This document shows, piece by piece, positions 1-11,353 of a stretch of 64,000 nt of DNA. Origin of the DNA: Trichopria drosophilae (lineage: Eukaryota; Arthropoda; Insecta; Hymenoptera; Diapriidae); contig CM059585.1 in assembly GCA_030407085.1 (NCBI GenBank), positions 112,581,501 to 112,645,500 of the forward strand, written 5' to 3'. The position numbers and the translations under genes were made by a program. Each line of letters begins with the position of its first letter. The first letter of the stretch is position 1. The notes under the pieces were generated by a model that saw only the letters and a program-made list of their open reading frames with translations, had not been told where the DNA came from and ran no database searches.

Positions 1-1018
1 TTTGGATGTGGATTCCACATGGATTTTATGTGGGTTGGTGTGGATTTATATGGATTCCATGTGGATTTTTTATGTGGCTTCCATATGATTTTAATAATCG
101 CAGTGTTATACGATAGGATAAACTCTATATAGAATAATGTAAATACAAGTACTATAGTTTGTATTTTATATACATTTTTTATTTTTTTTGTTAGGTTATA
201 AGTAACCTCCTATGTACGGACATTTTAATGTCCCCTATAGGTCCTCAATTGTATTTATTGTAGGAAAAAGGAATAAATTTGATGATTGATATGGATTTTT
301 TATGTGGATTCCATATGGATTTTCTTCATGAATTCTATGCGGATTCTGTATGGAATCTATAATAAATCCATATGGGATTCGCACAAAAAATCCGTATATA
401 ATCCACAAAAAATCCGTATGGAATCCACTCCAGAAATCTACATGAAATCCATATAAATCCACATATAATCTATGCATAGAAAACCCATAGAATCTACATC
501 GATAATCGACAAGGAATCCACACCAGAAATCGGCAGGGAAGTCATGTAAAATCTATTTAGAAAATCCATATTTAATCCACATCAAAAATCCATATGGAAT
601 CCACCCGAGAAATCCACATGGAATCCATATAAATCCACATGGAATCTATGTAGAAAACCCATATAGAATCCACATCGATAATCCACAAGGAATCCACACC
701 AGAAATCGGCAGGGAAGTCATGTAAAATCTATTTAGAAAATCCATATTTAATCCACATAAAAAATCCATATGGAATCCACCCGAGAAATCCACATGGAAT
801 CCATATAAATCCACATGGAATCTGTGTAGAAAACCCATATAGAATCCACAAGGAATCCACAGCAGAAATCGGCAGGGAAGTCATGTAAAATCTATTTAGA
901 AAATCCATATTTAATCCACATAAAAAATCCATATGGAATCCACCCGAGAAATCCACATCGAATCCATACAAACCCATATGGAATCCATATGGAAATCCAC
1001 ATTGAAAATCCACATGGA
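1..1018. repeat. AATCCA-type minisatellite with a higher-order ~176 bp period
   Basis: Degenerate short units such as GAATCCATATG and its complement fill this stretch. Superimposed is a longer unit containing 'cggcagggaagtcatg', seen at 531, 707 and 870, so periods of about 176 and 163 bp; the third unit lacks about 13 bases. Because the unit has few stops it yields open frames in several frames, translating to monotonous peptides (GFHVDF-like), which I do not regard as genes. The array runs off the left edge and stops abruptly at the foldback element beginning near 1020. Confidence 0.9.
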
Positions 1019-1024
1019 TTTTTT

Positions 1025-2320
1025 CAATGGGGCTTCATTATCAATCAAGTATTTCATATCAAAATCGAAGTCGAAAACAATTGAAAGGTACATATCGTAT
1101 TATTTTCGAGGTCGCTCTTCAAGATTACAAGGTCAGAATTGAGTTTCAGCCATCAGAAATTCCAATATGGCGCCGAACTTTTAAAAAAAATTCCAATAAA
1201 TTGGGAATTATTAATTTCTATCAATTTTTTTCGAGCTATTAGAATATTGGGATTCTATTGGACCTTGCATAATGATGCATAAAACAGTTGAATTTTAAGA
1301 AAAAAATTTACTTTTATACCCCACATCATTGTAACGACCTCAAAATGGCGTCAACAAAGAAAATTTCTTTGAAAAATTTCTGAACGTTCTAACTCAAAAA
1401 CTACATGCTGTTATAAAAAAATGCTAAGAATGAAAAGTTCTTAGAATTAATCGAGAAATATAGTGGAATTTTTTCAGATTTTTGTAATGACATTTTGAGA
1501 AATTTTTTTTCAAAATTTTTGTCCAACATTTTTTTCAAAATCATAATTTATTTATGAAAAATTCTGAAAAAAATGTGGTGTATTCACTTATGAATTCTAC
1601 GAGTTTTGGTTCTTTGAAATTTTTTCAAAGAATTAATAGTTTTTTGGGGGAAAAAATCCTAAACTATAATATTTGAAATTCATTTCCTCGAAAACTATCA
1701 ACTTTTCGAAAAAATTGCAAAGAACAAATAACTCTTAGAATTCATCAGAGAATACACTAAATTTTTTTCAGAATTTTTTGTAAATAAATTACAATTTTGA
1801 AATAAATGTTGAAACAAAATTTCTCAAAATGTCATCAAAAAATTTTGAAAAAATTCCACACTATCGCTTGATGAATTTAAAGAACTTTTCATTCTGGGCA
1901 TTTTTTAAAAAAAGTTCGTAGTTTTTGAGTTAGAGCGTCCAAAAATTTCTCAAAGAAATTTTCATTGTTGACGCCATTTTGGAGTCGTTAGATTGATGTA
2001 TGTTATAAACGTAACATTTTTTCTTGAAATTCAACTATTTTATGCACGATTATGCAAGGTTTCAATAAAATTCCAATATTCTAATAGCTCGAAAAAAATT
2101 GATAAGAATAAAAAATTCCCAATTTTTTGGAAATTTTTTTCATATTCGGCGCCATATTGGAATTTCTGATGGTGGAAATTTAATTTTGACCTCGAAATCT
2201 TGAAGAGCGACCTATAAAACTGTAGGATGCGCACCTCTCAATTGTTTTCAACTTTGATTTTGATACGAAATACTTGATTGAAATGGAAGTATAAAAATTA
2301 TCATTTCAGGCGTTAATGGG
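1025..2320. mobile_element. Foldback element A (piggyBac-type end, left end lost)
   Basis: The two halves are inverted copies of each other around a centre near 1661. For example the AAAATGGCGTCAACAAAG block at about 1343 is answered by its complement at about 1967, and 'aattgaaaggtacatatcg' near 1080 is answered near 2240. The right end reads GGCGTTAATGGG followed by TTAA (2321-2324), matching elements B and C. The left terminus is missing where the minisatellite begins. It contains the family motif AGGTCGCTCTTC near 1110 and its complement near 2200. No transposase frame is present, so it would need enzyme supplied from elsewhere. Confidence 0.8.
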
Positions 2321-2346
2321 TTAATGCAAAAATACACAGCACACAC

Positions 2347-3063
2347 CTAATAATTTTCAAAAATATCAAAATTTATTTCATTTTTTTATAAACCGATCAT
2401 TACAACATTTATTTCTTTGACATTTAACTCTTCCTGATCGTCTAAATCAGAATCCCAGTGTAAATTTGAATATATAAAAATGTTAATAACGACGATGATC
2501 CACTATAAAAATATAAAATAGACACAAAATTTAGAAAATTGATAAGTTCAAATAATTTTAGTTTTAAAATGGGAAAATGTGAAGAGAATTTAGAAAATTT
2601 TTGTATATAATTTTTTTTATTTTTTACCTTTGAAATTTGCTGGAATAATATTGTAGATTTTTGATTATATAAAATTTGTATCCTGAAACTAATATTAAAT
2701 GAAATGAGTAAAACTTAATAAGAAAATCAAATATAATGTTGCAATTTAGTCACCTATTTCGTTATAAAGTCAAAGGAACACTAAAATTATTTGAACTTTT
2801 AGATATTGATGTTTTTCGTATCGAAGGTTAATAATTTTCAAAAATATCAAAATTTATTTCATTTTTTTATAAAAGGATCATTACAACATTTATTTCTTTG
2901 ACATTTAACTCTTCCTAATCGTCTAAATCAGAATTCCAGTGTAATCCTTCGACTTAACGGCTTCGTTTGGGATAGACATCATCTACGAATTTAAAAAATA
3001 AATTAGAATAAAAAAAATGTTAATAACGACGATGATCCACTATAAAAATATAAAATAGACACT
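2347..3063. repeat. Dispersed direct repeat pair
   Basis: About 117 bases at 2347-2463 recur almost unchanged at 2828-2944 (shared core 'tgacatttaactcttcct'). A following block, 'aacgacgatgatccac', at about 2488 recurs at about 3025. The second copy has about 60 extra bases containing 'cttaacggcttcgtttggg'. This is a local ~0.5 kb duplication with one insertion or deletion. No gene was seen. Confidence 0.8.
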
Positions 3064-3431
3064 TGTTTTGAGAAACGTCAAGCGGGTCGTATATGGTTCA
3101 CACTGGGTCGCAAATGGAACGATATTTTTAAATGGTCACAAAAAAATTTTATTTCGTACATACATTCGTCCAGATCACTGTAGAGTACAAAAATATATTG
3201 AAAATACTTGATATACATGCACTTCATTCACCGCTATTACTTATTTATCCCCAATTATAGCACTAACTATGTATTTCAGAAAAGTTTCCCAAATTCAAAT
3301 TTGTATACAGTGCCGATAATTCCAACAATAGTATATCTAATTACTTTCAGTGACTGTAAACAATTGCGGCATTCAGAAACAATAACACTATGTCGAACAC
3401 AACATCACGCTTATATCACCACTACATACAA

Positions 3432-4790
3432 ATACAGTACTCCTTCCCTTATTCTAATGTTTTCCCTTATTCTAATTTTTTCTCTTCTCCTATTCTAATA
3501 TTTCCCCTCACGCGTTCTCCCCACTTACGTGTGTTGACGTGTGGATTTTCTAAATACAAATAACGGGGAATGCGCAACAAAAGAAAAAGAGGCCAAAGTG
3601 AGACTACAAATCTAAGTAGTGTGGGAGAGGGCAAAAATTAGAATAAGGGAAGAAGGCCGCCATCTTGCCTGACTGGACAAATTAGAATAAGGGAAGGACT
3701 ACACTGAGAAAAGTGTTTTTTATCCAGTATTAGAATTCTTATGCCCCGTAAAAGATAGTATTTTACGCATAGGGATTGCCATCTTTCTATTACCTGTTAA
3801 AAGACGAAGATTTTAGATTATTCTAACCAATATGTCAGTTTATTTTAGCCTTTTCTCTTTAACTAAAAGCAATTTTTGTTTATGGAAATTTATCTAGCAA
3901 ATTAAAATATTAAAAATGCCTTCTTTTAGTCATAATAAAACACTTTTAAAATAGGAGAGTTTAATACAGTTTCGTATAACCTATAAAAAACAAATGCTGA
4001 AAGACGGAGGATTTTACTAGTTATAATATTTCTTTTAAGGACTATAATACACTTTTTAAAAGCCAAGGGATAGTAACTGATAAAATTCACTTTTCTCAGT
4101 GTACTGTACCAGGGTGGGTCGTATATGGTGCCTCTCCCCTACATCTACAGTATTTACAGTAATTTGAAGGGTATACAGTACTCCTTCCCTTATTCTAATG
4201 TCTTCCCTTATTCTAATTTTTTCTCTTCTCCTATTCTAATATTTCCCCTCACGCGTTCTCCTCACTGACGTGTGTTGACGTGTGGATTTTCTAAATGCAA
4301 ATAACGGCGCATGCGCAATAAAAGAAAAAGAGACAAAAGTGAGACTACAAATCTAAGTAGTGGGGGAAAGGGAAAAATTAGAATAAGGGAAGAAGGCCGC
4401 CATCTTGCCTGACTGGGCAAATTAGAATAAGGGAAGGACTACTGTACCAGGGTGGGTCGTATATGGTGCCTCTCCCCTACATCTACAGTATTTACAGTAA
4501 CTGGAAGGGCATACAATACTCCTTCCCTTATTCTAATGTCTTCCCTTATTCTAATTTTGTCTCTTCTCCTATTCTAATATTTCCCCTCACGCGTTCTCCC
4601 CACTTACGTGTGTTGACGTGTGGATTTTCTAAATGCAAATAACGGCGCATGCGCAATAAAAGAAAAAGAGACAAAAGTGAGACTACAAATCTAAGTAGTG
4701 GGGGAGAGGGGAAAATTAGAATAAGGGAAGAAGGAAGGCCGCCATCTTGCCTGACTGGACAAATTAGAATAAGGGAAGGACTACTGTACC
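3432..4790. repeat. Tandem array, three ~338 bp units
   Basis: The motif TCCTTCCCTTATTCTAAT starts at 3441, 4182 and 4520. Units 2 and 3 are spaced 338 bp. Units 1 and 2 are spaced 741 bp, which becomes about 339 once the 400 bp MITE plus its TA duplication (3702-4101) is removed. Each unit has an inverted-repeat body of about 275 bp (ends CTCCTTCCCTTATTCTAAT and ATTAGAATAAGGGAAGGA, inner copies also present) plus a linker containing GGTGGGTCGTATATGGTGCC. A related linker piece (GGGTCGTATATGG) lies at about 3089. The array ends at 4790, where the sequence turns unique. Confidence 0.9.
3702..4101. mobile_element. 400 bp Tc1/mariner-type MITE with TA duplication
   Basis: The ends are CACTGAGAAAAGTG and CACTTTTCTCAGTG, flanked by TA at 3700-3701 and 4102-4103. 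The empty site survives in the neighbouring tandem units, which read GGACTACTGTACC at 4437 and 4780, so the insertion and its TA duplication can be read directly. There is no coding capacity. The interior is inverted-repeat rich and related to the element at 14,320. Confidence 0.93.
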
Positions 4791-5646
4791 TTGAGGTCGC
4801 CACGGCTAAATGCTAGTCAGGACTGCTACTAAGTTCGAGCGCAGTGCTGGATTCGTGATCAGACCGCTCTTCGGGCACAGGGTCTAGTTCAGCTGTAGCG
4901 TATGCTCTGGAACCTCTTTCACTGCGTAACGATACTGGTCTCGTAGGCTTCAATCCAGCTGTAAATACACAAACTTGAATTAATTTACTTTGCCGTCACC
5001 TGTGATTTGCAAAAAAAACTACAGCATCGACAGAGCTACAAGCACGAAGCTGCAGTTTAAATGTTATGTACTAGCAGACTCGCTGCATACAAGATTTGTT
5101 TATTTTACAGTTAATTTAAACGGACATTCGGTAAAACTGTTTCAATTATTTTATTGGCTTGCATCGATAAAACATTCATCAATCTTTAGACGAAGCTGAA
5201 GCGATTTTGGCTTTAGCACTCGTAAGGAAAGTTCTACACAGACAGATTGATATCAGATAATCTACAACCATTGAACATACAATAGTATTTTTATCGCATC
5301 CATAATAGGTACACGTATATGAGCAAGGCATTTTGAAAAACTACGCTTTATGCAGATTTTTACCTAAATCCTCTTTTGTAGCTGCTCGTGCCAAAACATA
5401 TTAAAATACATATGTTATCCTTTACAAAAACATATAAGAATATATGCTTTAAAAAAAGTAATCAAGGTTTTCTCATTCAGAATTTGTGAATTTATCGGTA
5501 TTTGGTTACTTGAATAGATACGCATTATGAGGTACACCACAAGATATAAAACGTAAGAAAAATGAGAATTTCTCTTCAAGTTTTAATATTTATAAAACTA
5601 CGATAAGTAATAAATATTTATTAATGTTCAAGGCCCATGTAGTATC
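4791..5646. other. Unique sequence, no gene seen
   Basis: The first 200 bases are somewhat GC-richer (for example GACCGCTCTTCGGGCAC near 4861) and not visibly repeated. The rest is AT-rich. The 69-codon frame at 4990-5199 has no recognisable family and no splice context that I could defend. Confidence 0.5.
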
Positions 5647-7296
5647 CTGCCGAAAAAATACTATAGAACACGATTCAGAAAACATATAGAGCACCATACA
5701 AATTGTATTTATTAAGAAAAAAAGTAACTAAATACGTGACTATTAACGTTACAGAAATGTTGGAGGCTTACATTTTTATTAAAAAGTTCTCTCAACACTT
5801 AAAACAGTAAGAAATATTGCGAATCTCGTGTAAAAAGACCTCGTCTTAACCCATTAACGTCAAGGAGGACACTTTTTTCACTTCAATTTCAATAAAGAAT
5901 TTCAGTTGTCAAAATTGAGCTATCTTAATTAGAAAATTAAATATTTATAATTTTTTTCTCATCGAGAGAATATTTGCCGTCAGAAAATTTCTTCATTACA
6001 CGTGGACCCAATAGTTACAGTATCAAGATAAATTTTTTAAATATTTAAAAACTAACATGGTGATCACAAAATGGCGACTCCAATGACAAATTTTTAATTA
6101 AAACTTAACAATTGTTTTTCTTGAAAACTACAGACTTCAGAAAAAATTTTCGAAAAAGAATAAATACGCTTTAGAATGAGTCAAAAAATGCTTTCAAATT
6201 TTTCCAGAATATATTGTTAAAATTTTCCATTGTACGAAAATTCGAAAAATCGAAATTTTTAAAAAAGTCGTCCAAAAAATCTGAAAAAATTTGAGAGTAT
6301 TCTTTGACCAATTCGAAGATATTTTTGTTTTAAGGACATTTTTCTAAAGTCTACAGTTTTCAAGAACAAAAATTATTAAATTTTTCTAGATTTCAAGACT
6401 AGTAGACTTTAGAAAAAATTTTCTTAGAACAAAATTGTCAGAATTGGTCAGAGAATAATACTCTCAAATTTTTTCAGATTTTTTAAATGATTTTTTTTTT
6501 AAATTTCGATTTTTCTAATTTTCGAAAAACAAAAGATTGTAACAATACATTCTGAAAAAATTCGAGAGGATTTTTTGACTCATTCTAAAACGTATTTATT
6601 CTTAGAAATTTTTTTTTGAAGTCTATAGTTTTCAAGAAAAACTATTGTTAAGTTTTAATTAGAAATTTGTCATTGGAGTCGCCATTTTGTGATCACCATG
6701 TTAGTTTTTAAATATTAAAAAAATGTATCTTAACACTATAACTATTGGGTCCACGTTTAATGAAGAAATTTTCTGACGACAAATATTCTTTCTATTAGAA
6801 AAAAATGTTTTATAAAAAGGAACACTCGATTTTTCGCGTTATTTTGACATTTAAATCGCCATATTTAATTTTCTAATTGAAATAGCTCAATTTTGACAAC
6901 AGCACTGAAAAGAGCGACCTCGAAAATAGTAAGACATGTACCTATCAATTTATTTGAACTTGTATTTTCATATGAAATTTTTGATTGAAATTTAAGTGAA
7001 AAAAGTGTCCTTCTTGACGTTAATGGGTTAAATTTAGCTTTGTCTGGTTTTGCACCATTGTATAGTTTTTACACCATACAAAGTTAAATTTAAGAAGAGG
7101 TCTTATTACACAGGATTCGCCATATTTCTTACTTTTACAGTTTCGACAGAAGTTATTAATAACATTATAAGCCCTCAACATTTCTATAATGTTAATAATC
7201 AGGTATTTAGTTACTTTTTTTCTTAACAAATACAATTTGTATGGTGTTATATATGTTTTCTGAATCGTGTCCTATAGTATTATATTTTCGGCAGGG
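5647..7296. repeat. Outer inverted repeat interrupted by element B
   Basis: About 200 bases at 5647-5846 are inverted at 7096-7296 (shared: 'cacgattcagaaaacatata', 'caccatacaaattgtattt', 'aaaaaaagtaactaaatac'). Element B sits off-centre between them. Read on the minus strand, the right arm gives two overlapping open frames in different frames (7207-7533 and 7020-7235) with several Cys and Lys residues and a shift between them. They may be a decayed transposon reading frame, but I recognise no domain. Confidence 0.75.
5851..7027. mobile_element. Foldback element B, TTAA-flanked, intact ends
   Basis: Bounded by TTAA at 5847-5850 and 7028-7031. The ends are CCCATTAACGTCAAGGAGG and CCTTCTTGACGTTAATGGG. 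The element is palindromic through its length around 6439: for example GTGATCACAAAATGGCGACTCC near 6061 is answered by its complement near 6675. TTAA duplication plus a CCC...GGG terminus is characteristic of piggyBac transposons. With no transposase frame it is a non-autonomous, hairpin-forming derivative. The subterminal GAGCGACCTCG near 6913 is shared with A, C and D. Confidence 0.88.
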
Positions 7297-7753
7297 TTTA
7301 GAGTTAAAGCAGTGATTCTTGCAGTCTTGCATAAATAAATCATTTGAAAAATAAATAGTTATTTTCGTAATTATGAACTGCAGAAAAACTGATTTTAAGT
7401 TATGTGTGAAAAATATATTATATATTATAATTATATTCAATAAGCAATGTACATTTTCATGTAATTTAATTGGTTTATTTAAAATATTATTATTATTAAA
7501 TTGATGTTTAAAACGATAACTTTTTAATTTCATAGAATGTCTGACAAATTATCCAATTCCAATACCAATCGATTAAAAAATTACAAGGTATTTTACAGTG
7601 GTTCAGAAATGCAGTTGGCAAAAAATGTGAAAAAGATTAAATTATTATTGAACGATGTAAAAAGAAAACTAATTTATAAAACACTTATTTTTTAATATTT
7701 GAGAGCCTCACAAAGACATTATTTGTGTGTAAAAGATTTAAATTACATTTTAA

Positions 7754-8418
7754 CCCTTTAATGCCGAGAAGTCCTGAAGTTCTACTTCAACTTCTTAAGT
7801 ATATAAATTGTACAAATAATTTTTTGTTTTTTTCTAAACTAACGTTTTAGAGGTCGCTCTTCTCGATTATCGGATTTAGAACATTTAAAAATAAGTCTTT
7901 TCACTAGATTTTCAATGATTTTTGTAAAAATATCGTTTTTTACGACATTTTTCCTCAATGAATCCAAATTTTAAAAAAATTCTGCGCTTCCACCGGATTC
8001 TAATGCACGTAATCGGTGGACCCGATAGTTGTACTAAAGAGTTGTGGAGGAAAACAATTTTTTTTAAAGCTTGGCGCATCCAAAATGGCGGCCGCAATGT
8101 TATTTTTAAACGTGACAAATTTTTATCTCGGAAACTATAGACTTTAGAGAAATTTTTCTCAGAACAAAAATGTCTTAGAATTGGCCAAAGAATAACCTCA
8201 AATTTTGTTAGAATGGTTTGATGCAATTTTTGGTTTTTCAAAAATTCAAAAAATCGAAATTTTGAAACTTCATTTAAAAAATTTGAAAAAATTTGAGAGT
8301 ATTCTTTAACTAATTCTAAGTCAAATATGTTCTAAGATTCTGAAAGAGCATTCAGTTTTACGTTAGAAACAGTGGAGCTCAAATTTTTCTAAAATCCGTC
8401 CGTCTTAGCGTTAACAGG
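7754..8418. mobile_element. Element D, TTAA-flanked, diverged
   Basis: TTAA at 7750-7753 and 8419-8422. The left end is CCCTTTAATGCCGAGAAGTC; the right end is TTAGCGTTAACAGG, so the terminal GGG is damaged. It carries the AGGTCGCTCTTC motif at 7851. Its middle holds CCAAAATGGCGGCCGCAATG. Palindromy is weaker than in B and C. The open frames on both strands here (7912-8241 minus, 7958-8140 plus) are mirror shadows of the repeat rather than genes. Confidence 0.65.
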
Positions 8419-8422
8419 TTAA

Positions 8423-9780
8423 ATAAATAAAACTTAAGATAGTTAACATTTTATAACGATGGCATGAGAAGTAAAATTGACAGCATTATAGCTAAGCAGC
8501 AAAATTAAGTTAGAATTTCCTTCACTTTTAAATGATATACAATTGACTTAAAATTATGGTATTTGTCACATAAATCATATTTTCTAAGATCTTATTACAT
8601 TGTTGCAACAAATGTTTATTGGACCATCTAGTCTCACAAAACTTAAAAGATTCTTGGATTTATACAGATTTTATGTTCGCAAACAATGCAATGGAGGATC
8701 CTTTTGTTTTGTTAAGTGTCGACGTTAAATATAATTTATTCTTATTTCATACTTGAATATTCCTGCTCTGATCATATAACAGACTCCAGGTTTTTCAAAA
8801 CCTCAGGAAAATTAGAAGCACTTGCCCTCGAAAATTTCCATAATAACGAATGTTAGTTTGTGTATCTCTAGTGCGCGTGAATACCTATATAATGTTACCA
8901 AAATAATAAATAATATCTCGTACAGAAAACATCAAAAATATTATTTTAATTCAATGCCAATGAACTAAAAAGTTGTTAAAATATGTACAGTATTGTCTAA
9001 GTCATCGACATGTCGACTACTATTGAAAAATTGGAAAATGTAAAATCAACTAAAGTTTTCTTTTTTTTAATTTTTTAATTAGTGACTAGTGTTAAGAGCT
9101 GGATGTAAGTTTTATATTTATTTTTACCTAAAAAAGTTGTATATATAAATTTCTTAAAAAATAATTTTTGTTTTTAGATACTTAACACTATGTCACATGT
9201 CATATTGTTAAATTCAAATGAAATTAAGATATATTGGCTTATGGAATTGGCATAGTGCATAATTCTAACAAGAATATTTATAATAAGGTAATTAATCCCC
9301 CCCCCCTTTTTTACGTTATTTAACGTTGGAGGTTAGGATGGGTAAGTTGAATAAAATATAATAATAGTTTTTTTATTTTTTAACAGTTTTTCCCTCTCAA
9401 ACACTTACAAAACCAGACTTTTTTCAATTTTTCAAAATGTCTCATTTCATAACGTTTCGGTAAGATGAAATTTGTATTGTATAATACTGTAAATTTTATT
9501 GTTTTTTAAACTTAAATGAATTATGTATTTTAGAAATAATAAATTTTCTGAAGACGGCCTTCATTATTGGCCGAAACGTAAAATTATTGTGTAAACCTGT
9601 TTAAGAACCGTTAATACCAAGACTATTAATTAATATTATTTTAAATAGTTGTTAATTTTTAGCGGTTCAAGGGCACATAAGTTTCATTAATAGGTTATAA
9701 TAAAACATGATGTTCCATTTAAAAACGTAAATTTTACGGAAAGAGGAATTTTTAAATGTATACATCCACCATCCGAAACA
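8423..9780. other. AT-rich interspersed DNA, no gene seen
   Basis: No coding potential was recognised. At 9547-9580 there is a short stem, CTGAAGACGGCC...GGCCGAAACGT. Penelope-like and some other retroelements often carry such a 'GAAGA..GGCCGAAACG' motif at their 3' end, so this may be an element tail, but it is too short to prove. Confidence 0.4.
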
Positions 9781-10500
9781 TAATAATAAAAACGAATTAA
9801 ATCTCCGTTTAGCAGCGATAAAGTCAACAAAGTATAGACGGCGTGCTTTCCCCAGCGAATCTATAATTTATTTTCCAGTAGTGCAGTTCCGTTTTGGGCA
9901 GACGCGCGGTTTGAAGTTCCTCGGATTCACTTTCGAGGTTGCCCACCAGAGAAACGTATCTATCTAATTCGCTTTTATTCTATTCTGGGACAGAAGGGGA
10001 ATTCGAAATGGCCACACACGGTATAAAACATGCACAAGATTGACAGTATTATTGAAAACGAGATTTGTACGGTTGACGAAGTCGGTAAAAATTCAAACTT
10101 TAAAAGCATTTTAAAATTTGCATATCTGTTTACATATTCTTTTGAGATTTTAAAGGGTTTCTTAGAATGCAATGCGTCTGACAAAAAAAAAAAAGATATG
10201 AGAGAAGAGACGGAAGAAGAGCCGAGACGTGAATATATGTGCATTAGAATAATAATAATATCGTTGAGTCTTCCGTGACGCCGTATGCATTCTCATCACA
10301 GATGTCGCAAAGAAGAGTTCGCGAGAAGAATTTTTCCTGAGAGCAGATACATATATGAAGATATATACCTATGTATAGGTGCAGAAGGGAATATTCCGAC
10401 GGGGATTCAATTGGTTTTAGTGCCTTGTAACCCCCCTTCGTATCATCGTATACAGCACATGCAAGCCAGAGCATAACCTGATTCCACAATTTTCAAGGGA
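9780..10500. other. GC-richer unique island, possible regulatory DNA
   Basis: The composition shifts to roughly balanced here (GGGCAGACGCGCGG near 9896, CACCAGAGAAACG near 9945) and no inverted repeat or MITE is visible. Several overlapping frames of 63-89 codons exist on both strands (9975-10244, 10030-10278, 10244-10489, 10285-10476), none with a recognisable family. Frames on both strands at once suggest composition rather than coding. A conserved non-coding element or an untranslated exon is the likeliest explanation. Confidence 0.35.
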
Positions 10501-11353
10501 GAAAATAAGAAACTTGATCTTGAAACATCACCACGTCGATATTTTAGTCTACAATGCAATTTAGTATCCGCAAATGCATACTGAAACAAAAAATTTTTTA
10601 TCGTCTTCAACTGGAGACCGCGGTCGTTTCCTTCATTTTGGAGGAATTAAGTGTCTTAAATATTTATTGAATATATAGAACTTTTCAATTTTATTTGTTC
10701 ACCATTATTAACCCTCCTACGCCCGAGTTTTTATCCGAATAGTGGTTACTATGTGCATACATTATTCTCAACATTTCAAAGTGGTATCAAGGATTTTTTT
10801 GGATTGCTGATTATGAATCTCAAGTGAGAATTTAAAAATTCTCTAATATTTAAGGGAGTTCTCTCCCTAGGAAGTGCCCATTCAAATTTTGATTTCATTC
10901 ATTCGGTAAGGTAAAAGACCCTATTATGGGACGATCTGCAAAGTTATGGGACACTTACAAAAAACAGGAAATAAAAATAAACGGTATATAATATCACAAT
11001 GAAAAAAATCCTAATGATAATTATATCGTTATGAATTGATAAATCACTGTATTTGGTTATCACGCCGATAAATTTAATTGGAAAAAAAAACTTTGTTATA
11101 CAATCTCTCCATGTTGGCAACAGGCTGTCACGTACTATGTGTCATAACGGTAAGAGCACTCTGAACATTTTCATGTATACTCATGAGTTACAATGGCTTT
11201 AATGGCTGGAAAGAAGTTTATTCGAAAGTTAAGATGTCATAGATTGTGTTAAAAAAAAAAAGTATATTTGCGATTTCGTAATGTTACCACCCAAAGCATG
11301 GGGCTCTTTCCATGAAAAACGAAGTAACTTTACAAGGTTATGTAAATTTACTA
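10500..11353. other. AT-rich DNA, no gene seen
   Basis: Nothing coding was recognised. A solo TTAACCCTCCTACGCCCGAG at 10,711-10,730 resembles a piggyBac-type terminus without a visible partner. Confidence 0.4.

Noticed and set aside
235..1013. Open frames of 80-94 codons in the first kilobase
   Set aside because: They are direct translations of the AATCCA minisatellite, repeat the same words and occur in several frames at once.
7912..8241. 109-codon minus frame and 60-codon plus frame
   Set aside because: They overlap on opposite strands inside TTAA-flanked element D; by-product of its inverted structure.
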